64,000 nucleotides of DNA from NCBI GenBank assembly GCA_032622095.1, contig CP136064.1, positions 144,167,954 through 144,231,953 on the forward strand, in the 5' to 3' direction. Positions 58,990-64,000 of this stretch are shown here, piece after piece (the first letter of the stretch is position 1; the number at the start of each line of letters is the position of its first letter). Made by a program: the position numbers and the translations under genes. The DNA is from Siphonodentalium dalli (Eukaryota; Mollusca; Scaphopoda; Gadilida; Siphonodentaliidae). The notes beneath the pieces were generated by a model. It was not told where the DNA came from, made no database searches, and saw nothing but the letters and a program-made list of their open reading frames with translations.

Positions 58990-59400
58990 CTAATTGCGCT
59001 TAAGCCCAATGAGAATGCAATAAGACATTCCTTATTTTGCTTAACCACAATTACTTCCCATTGTACTTAAACATTATTAATATCTCTCTCATTAGATCAA
59101 CCTTCTGCAAATAGTAGAATAATCCTATATTTGTTCCACCCATTGTACCATGGAGATGGACTACACCACCTGAATTATAAGGAGTTTATGTACTATATAT
59201 AATATATTATTCCTTATTAAGAGATTCATTATTGGGCTTTATCAGCGCAATTTGAATATTCTTCATTGCGCTTAAGCGCAATTAAATATTCCCTTATTGC
59301 ACTTAAGCACAATAGAGATTCCCTTATTGAGCTTATAAGCGTAATAAGGAACATCCCTTATTGTGCTTAAGCACGATTAGCTCTTCTTGCGCTTAATTAA
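58990..59400. repeat. GCTTAAGC palindrome cluster 8, variant with AATT arms
   Basis: Numerous variants of ATTGCGCTTAAGCGCAAT; the copy at 59265-59282 is perfect. Here the word is flanked by TTCCTTATT rather than by TTTTCACATTTATT, so it is a related but distinct arrangement. Confidence 0.8.
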
Positions 59401-59789
59401 AAAAAAAGCTATAATTGTATTGTAACTATTGGTTTGTCCTTTAATATTTCCATACATCATGCCCACATATAGTATAATAGAATAGTACTATTATTATTAA
59501 TAGTGCTCGTAGTAGTTAATACCACCTTACCGTTAATATTCTAGCATGGTTAGTTTCAAAATCATAACGTTAATTGTTATTACTATTTGTGTGTACTGTA
59601 TATGTACATCAGTCATCAATTGAGAAACTGCCTGGTTGAATACCTACAATAAATGGTGGGTTATTCCCACATTCAAGCTGTTGGACCCCCCCCCCGATAG
59701 CTTATCAATACCACTCAGGACAGTGGGTGTTTTTCCTCAATTAATTGAATTTCTTGTCTCACTTGTTAACAAGAAAAAAAAGTGGCCGC

Positions 59790-60720
59790 AGAGACTCCAG
59801 ACAAGATGGCGTCCATCATGGCGGCCATTTAAAAAAAATGCACCAGATCTCTTTGATCGCCATTATAGTAAAGTTGATAGCACATGCGGTCTTGTTTTCC
59901 GCTCGATTCGTTATGCTAATATACAACCCTTACAAATTAGCCAAAAATCAGACACCATAATCCAATATGGCGGCCAAGATGGCCGCCGAAATGTGAAAAT
60001 ATGCTATTTTTCTGACACGTTACCACCTTTCGTTTGTCTCTGTGGGAAAATGTTGGCATTTTTGCGTCATGTTATACATTTATCAGATAGAGGAGTCGTT
60101 GGCGACCACATGGGGTCCATAATATACATTAATTGCGTGATATTTTTGTCCGATATCACGTTTTCCCAAATGCCGGTATAATAGGTCAAAGCCGAATCTA
60201 CGTTAATAAAGCGATGTAATGTTTCGAATCAATGAATGTTATTGCTATTATAACAACACGCATGCATATATATGTGCAGGAGATACTCAAGCTAGGATTC
60301 CTCTTATATCTAAGTTGATGAATATCTACCCAAATCCAAGATGGCGGCCAAAATGGCCACCAGAAATAAAAAATCGCCGAAAATGGCCGATTTTAACATC
60401 AGTGAACATTATTGTCTGAAAACTCCACACCTGCTTACTATTGTGAGTTGGGAACACTTAGGCGAAGAACCATATCCAAATATCCAAATAAAAGTCCCCC
60501 AAATCCAAAATTGCACCCACAATGGCGGACATATTTTGAAAAATCACCAAAATACCCTCATATTCACATCACTGGGCATTATTGTCGAGACAACTCCACC
60601 CATGCTTACAATTGAGTTGGAAATACTGAGGTGAAGTAATTACATTACATCTGATGCAAAAAATTGTTTTCCAGATCGAAGATGGCGGCCAAAATGGCGA
60701 CCGAAATTTGAAAACAAGTC
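59790..60720. repeat. Degenerate tandem repeat with ATGGCGGC motifs
   Basis: Units of about 170-190 bp contain AAGATGGCGGCCAAAATGGC. They also carry GAAAAT..CC.A and CATTATTGTC.GA..ACTCCACCC. The ORFs at 59636-60634 read through the repeat, are not maintained between units and carry no domain. Confidence 0.7.
60338..60348 (+). promoter_or_regulatory. YY1-like motif
   Basis: AAGATGGCGGC matches the YY1 consensus AANATGGCGGC. Similar matches occur at 59964-59974 and 60679-60689. Function not shown. Confidence 0.3.
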
Positions 60721-60751
60721 TACATTCCTTTACTTTCTTACGATGGGCGTT

Positions 60752-61929
60752 ATTGTTTCGCGATTTCTATCCACCATTACATGTTGATATGGAATAGTGA
60801 CATGAAGTATTCATTAGTTTTTGGCAATTGATACTATAAACAGGCAAGATCGCTGCTAAATTGGTGGCTAGAAATCGATATTTTCACATATTAATTTCAA
60901 CTTTTTGTCATAATATCGTTATGTATGGACGAAACCTTTCATAAACCATCTACTAGTTCAACTTAAAGGTATCAAAACGCATAACATAGCTCGTATCCTT
61001 CTGGAAAGATGAAAAACCACAATTACTATCGCGATGTGGCATTTCGAAATCCAGTCTCCACTTAGCGCCGATAATGGCCGTAAGCGTAGGTGCGCCGAAT
61101 AGTTATATCAGAACAATTACCTGATAACAGATTCTGATTTGCCAAGTCACTTCCATAATTATCTGGACCAGCTTCCATTTCTTTGTCTGATAAATCTAGG
61201 TCGCTCACACCGAAAATGTATTCACCACTTCCTGGGAGTAGGGTCCCTCTAATATAACGTTTCAAACAATTCATTTTCCGGTGTCTAGCTTGCGATTTTA
61301 AATATTTGCTAAATATGATATTTGTGCATCATCTTGAACTATTGTTTCGCGATTTCTATCCACCATTACATGTTGATATGGAATAGTGACATGAAGTATT
61401 CATTAGTTTTTGGCAATTGATACTAACAGCCAAGATCGCTGCTAAATTGGTGGCTAGAAATCGATATTTTCACATATTAATTTCAACGTTTTGTCATAAT
61501 ATCGGTATGTATGGACGAAACCTTTCATAAACCATCTACTAGTTCAACTTAAAGGTATCAAAACGCATAACATAGCTCGTATCCTTCTGGAAAGATGAAA
61601 AACAACAATTACTATCGCGATGTGTCATTTCGAAATCCAGTCTCCACTTAGCGCCGATAATGGCCGTAAGCGTAGGTGCGCCGAATAGTTATATCAGAAC
61701 AATTACCTGATACCAGATTCTGATTTGCCACGTCACGTCAATAATTATCTGGATCAGCTTCCATTTCTTTGTCTGATAAATCTAGGTCGCTCACACCGAA
61801 AATGTATTCACCACTTCCTGGGAGTAGGGTCCCTCTAATATAACGTTTCAAACAATTCATTTTCCGGTGTCCAGCTTGCGATTTTAAATATTTGCTAAAT
61901 ATGATATTTGTGCGTCATCTTGAACTATG
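60752..61929. repeat. 589-bp direct tandem duplication
   Basis: Copies start ATTGTTTCGCGATTTCTATC at 60752 and 61341 and remain nearly identical for their whole length. An inverted third copy starts at about 63867 and leaves the window. Confidence 0.9.
61121..61274 (-). pseudogene. Exon-like ORF in 589-bp repeat, copy 1
   Basis: ATG at 61274 opens MNCLKRYIRGTLLPGSGEYI, then FGVSDLDLSDKEMEAGPDNY and an acidic tail. It ends at TCAG|GTAATT, a plausible splice donor. About 51 codons. The second copy (61710-61863) has a TGA where this one has GGA after DNY. I do not recognise the protein; it may be a 5' exon of a transposon gene or a captured host exon. Confidence 0.3.
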
Positions 61930-64000
61930 AAGGGATATGGCCGATGGGTATACAAGCTTACAGAAGGTCATCTCTATGCATGTGTCTCATGCCCCATGGA
62001 ATAACGACATGTACACCTGGCGAACCAGTTAGCTAGTCACTTCTCAATAGATGGTTCGTGAACTCACAAACTCAGCGAACGCAATGGCATATGTGGTCAA
62101 CTTCGACAGTGTTTCGAAGGTTGCTAGCTGTCTCATTCCCTTGGACAGATGTCTATCTGCTAAGGAGAAGACCCTAGTGTACAGACTAACCACACTTCTT
62201 GGCCATTATCCGAAGCAAACTATGTGACGCCCCGCAGTTGTCTCGTCGAATATCTCCCAGCAGAGAAGAACAATGCTCGCGGTGCTAGTTTGGGGACATG
62301 CGCCATGATACTGGGAATGAAATGGGCCACTGTATACACCACCCCTACACCTGGTGCATGTTTAAGATATCGAATGTCATGCGTGTCGGTTTTATTTGGT
62401 GTGGTAAGATTGTATTTCCACATCCGTTTCGAAGCCTTTCTGATTCAACTACGTACACTTTTGTCTGCATAATACTATGCTATCCTCCCTCAAAACAGTC
62501 GGATGGACTAAAGGATAATATATTTATAGCATGAATGTATGCGTGTTTTGTTATCCTCTCTCGGGGTTAGTGTCAGTATGTGGGCGGTATTATTCAAGAA
62601 AATGTCAGGAACTGTGGTGCATTTATTTCACACTGTATTTAAAGAACAATTGACAGTCTCGATGGCAATGGCTGTGGACGTTGGGGAACGCGACCTTTAT
62701 GATCATATAGCTTTATATATATATAACTTTAGAATATAGTAGATAATGTCTCATGCAGGAAAATGGTCGCAATGGTGATGTTACCAAGAAATCACTTGGT
62801 GTACCAACGTTTGTTGAACTGAATGCAAGAGCTCATCAACGTAACATTCCTCTGGATATTCTTCGCGTTGAACATTTCACCCTTTTGTTGATGGCATTTG
62901 TACTTTCTTGAACCATACCACCCAGCGTGAGTATGACATATCAACCAACTACCAAAGGTATCGCATTTAAGACTACACCACAGTCTTGGTGGGGCTTATA
63001 CAGCAGTAGCCAATGGCATACTCATGGTCCAGTTGTTTAAGAACGGCTTCCAAACGGATGGGAACATACAATCTTAGCATACAAGGAAAGCAAAGCTGTC
63101 TGAATCTAAAACATAACAAAATAAGGGGCGGTGCAGTCATGGTCCAATTTCATTTCCACTATCATGACACATACCCACAAACTAGCACCGTGTGTATTGT
63201 TATCATCTGCTAGGATCTGTTCGGTGAGACGATTGCTGGACGCCAACAGGCTTGTTCTTATGATCATGTTCAGGGAGTTTGGGTATATTATGCATTATGG
63301 TCTTCTACGCCTTAGCAGAAATGCATCCGTCAAATGTCGGGCTTTCAACATTCGAAGCCATATACAGAAGTTGTCCGGGTACGTCAGTGCATTAGATGAG
63401 TATGTGAATTGACGAACCATATATTGAGAAGTGGCTGTTTGGGAAGATCACCAGGTGTACACGTTGTTATCCCCATTAGGTCACCAAAGCTGACAATACG
63501 CAGATAGATAGGTCCTTCTGAAAAGCTAGTACACGCATCGACCGAATACCTTTATAGTGTATCGCACAAGATGACGCATATACCCCATATATAGCATCTG
63601 AATTATACCATAAGCTATACCACGAATGAAGCTCGCTAAGAATTCCAAGCTTTCAAAACAAACACGTGAGCTGGACACCGGCATATGTATTGTTTGAAAC
63701 ATTCCGATTAGTGGCACCATTCTACAAAGAAGAGTAGTGAACTGTTGTTGTGAGTGAGATAGATTAATCTGACGAAGAGACAGAAACGAGTCTAGATAAT
63801 GCTGAATGTGGCAATTCAGAATAAGCTCAGGTACTGTTGTTTTGATTCTTGGAAGTCATAATATGACTATTCGGCGCACCTATATACGGTTACGGCCAGT
63901 ATGAGCCCTTAGTGGAGAATGGATTTTGAAATGCCACATCGCGATTGTGGGTTTTCATCCTTCCAAAAGGCTACGACTTACATTTGAACTAATAGATGGC
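61930..64000. mobile_element. Diverged inverted repeat running off the window
   Basis: 61340-62400 is complementary, with many differences, to about 63130-64000. Matched pairs are GGTGCGCCGAATAG (61675) with its inverse at 63867; ACATGTACACCTGGCGA (62008) with 63445-63465; CTGCTAAGG.GAAGACC (62157) with 63300-63320; and CCCAAACTAGCACCGCGAGC, inverted at about 62270-62300, with CACAAACTAGCACCGTG at 63176. The centre is near 62760. A 58-codon ORF (62051-62227, MVRELTNSANAMAYVVNFDS...) lies in the left arm without a known domain. A foldback element or old inverted duplication are both possible. Confidence 0.55.

Noticed and set aside
59636-60181. Plus-strand ORF of 181 aa
   Set aside because: Lies across AT-rich sequence and the ATGGCGGC repeat, has no domain, and related units do not keep the frame.
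1-64000. tRNA or rRNA genes
   Set aside because: I looked for A/B-box-like and cloverleaf segments and conserved rRNA words while reading and found none I could support; a covariance-model scan would be decisive.

Overview
The window looks like an intergenic or intronic stretch of a large, repeat-rich animal genome. No intact host gene is visible. Every recognisable protein remnant comes from an animal-type transposon: pieces of non-LTR retrotransposon reverse transcriptase and ORF1, and a BED-finger hAT transposase with a GT-AG intron. The repeat style (long foldback elements, Helitron-like arrays, ATGGCGGC-rich tandem repeats) recalls marine invertebrates. CTCF-like motifs would fit a bilaterian. 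I cannot name the species.

Layout. 1-4500 is a head-to-tail array of minus-strand Helitron-like elements. 4501-6010 is a long dispersed repeat, seen again at 36880-43050. 6990-8440 holds an inverted copy of 36585-36856, a three-unit tandem repeat and part of a foldback family. 9506-10860 has two clusters of the palindrome GCGCTTAAGCGC around a 5'-truncated LINE and a monomeric repeat of about 180 bp. 12945-14566 is a palindromic element with nested 156-bp hairpins. 16715-18124 has a minisatellite and more palindrome clusters.

18302-32644 is a tandem triplication of a 2.65-2.8 kb unit. Each unit holds a large and a small Helitron-like element and a pair of 190-bp repeats carrying a near-consensus CTCF motif. 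The third unit is split by a 6.08 kb palindromic foldback element (25361-31437) with TAA target duplications. 32650-34140 is a second foldback-family complex. 34713-36090 is a TIR element with TATT duplications. 38059-39012 is a hAT-type non-autonomous element with an exact 8-bp duplication and an empty counterpart at 5456-5463. 39129-41896 is a 2.77 kb foldback with 1.3 kb arms, each carrying a short exon-like ORF. 44988-46930 is a nested inverted-repeat element.

49283-50309 is the 3' end of a LINE. 51530-53135 is a deleted hAT copy. 53138-54069 is a LINE ORF1 remnant. 56758-58628 is a run of tandem repeats and a clean minisatellite. 58990-60720 has palindrome clusters and a tandem repeat with YY1-like motifs. 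60752-64000 is a 589-bp tandem duplication continuing into a diverged inverted repeat that runs off the window.

The window is best read as a history of nested insertions. Related copies inside it serve as empty sites, which fixes several element boundaries directly. No computation was run; copy comparisons were made by eye.
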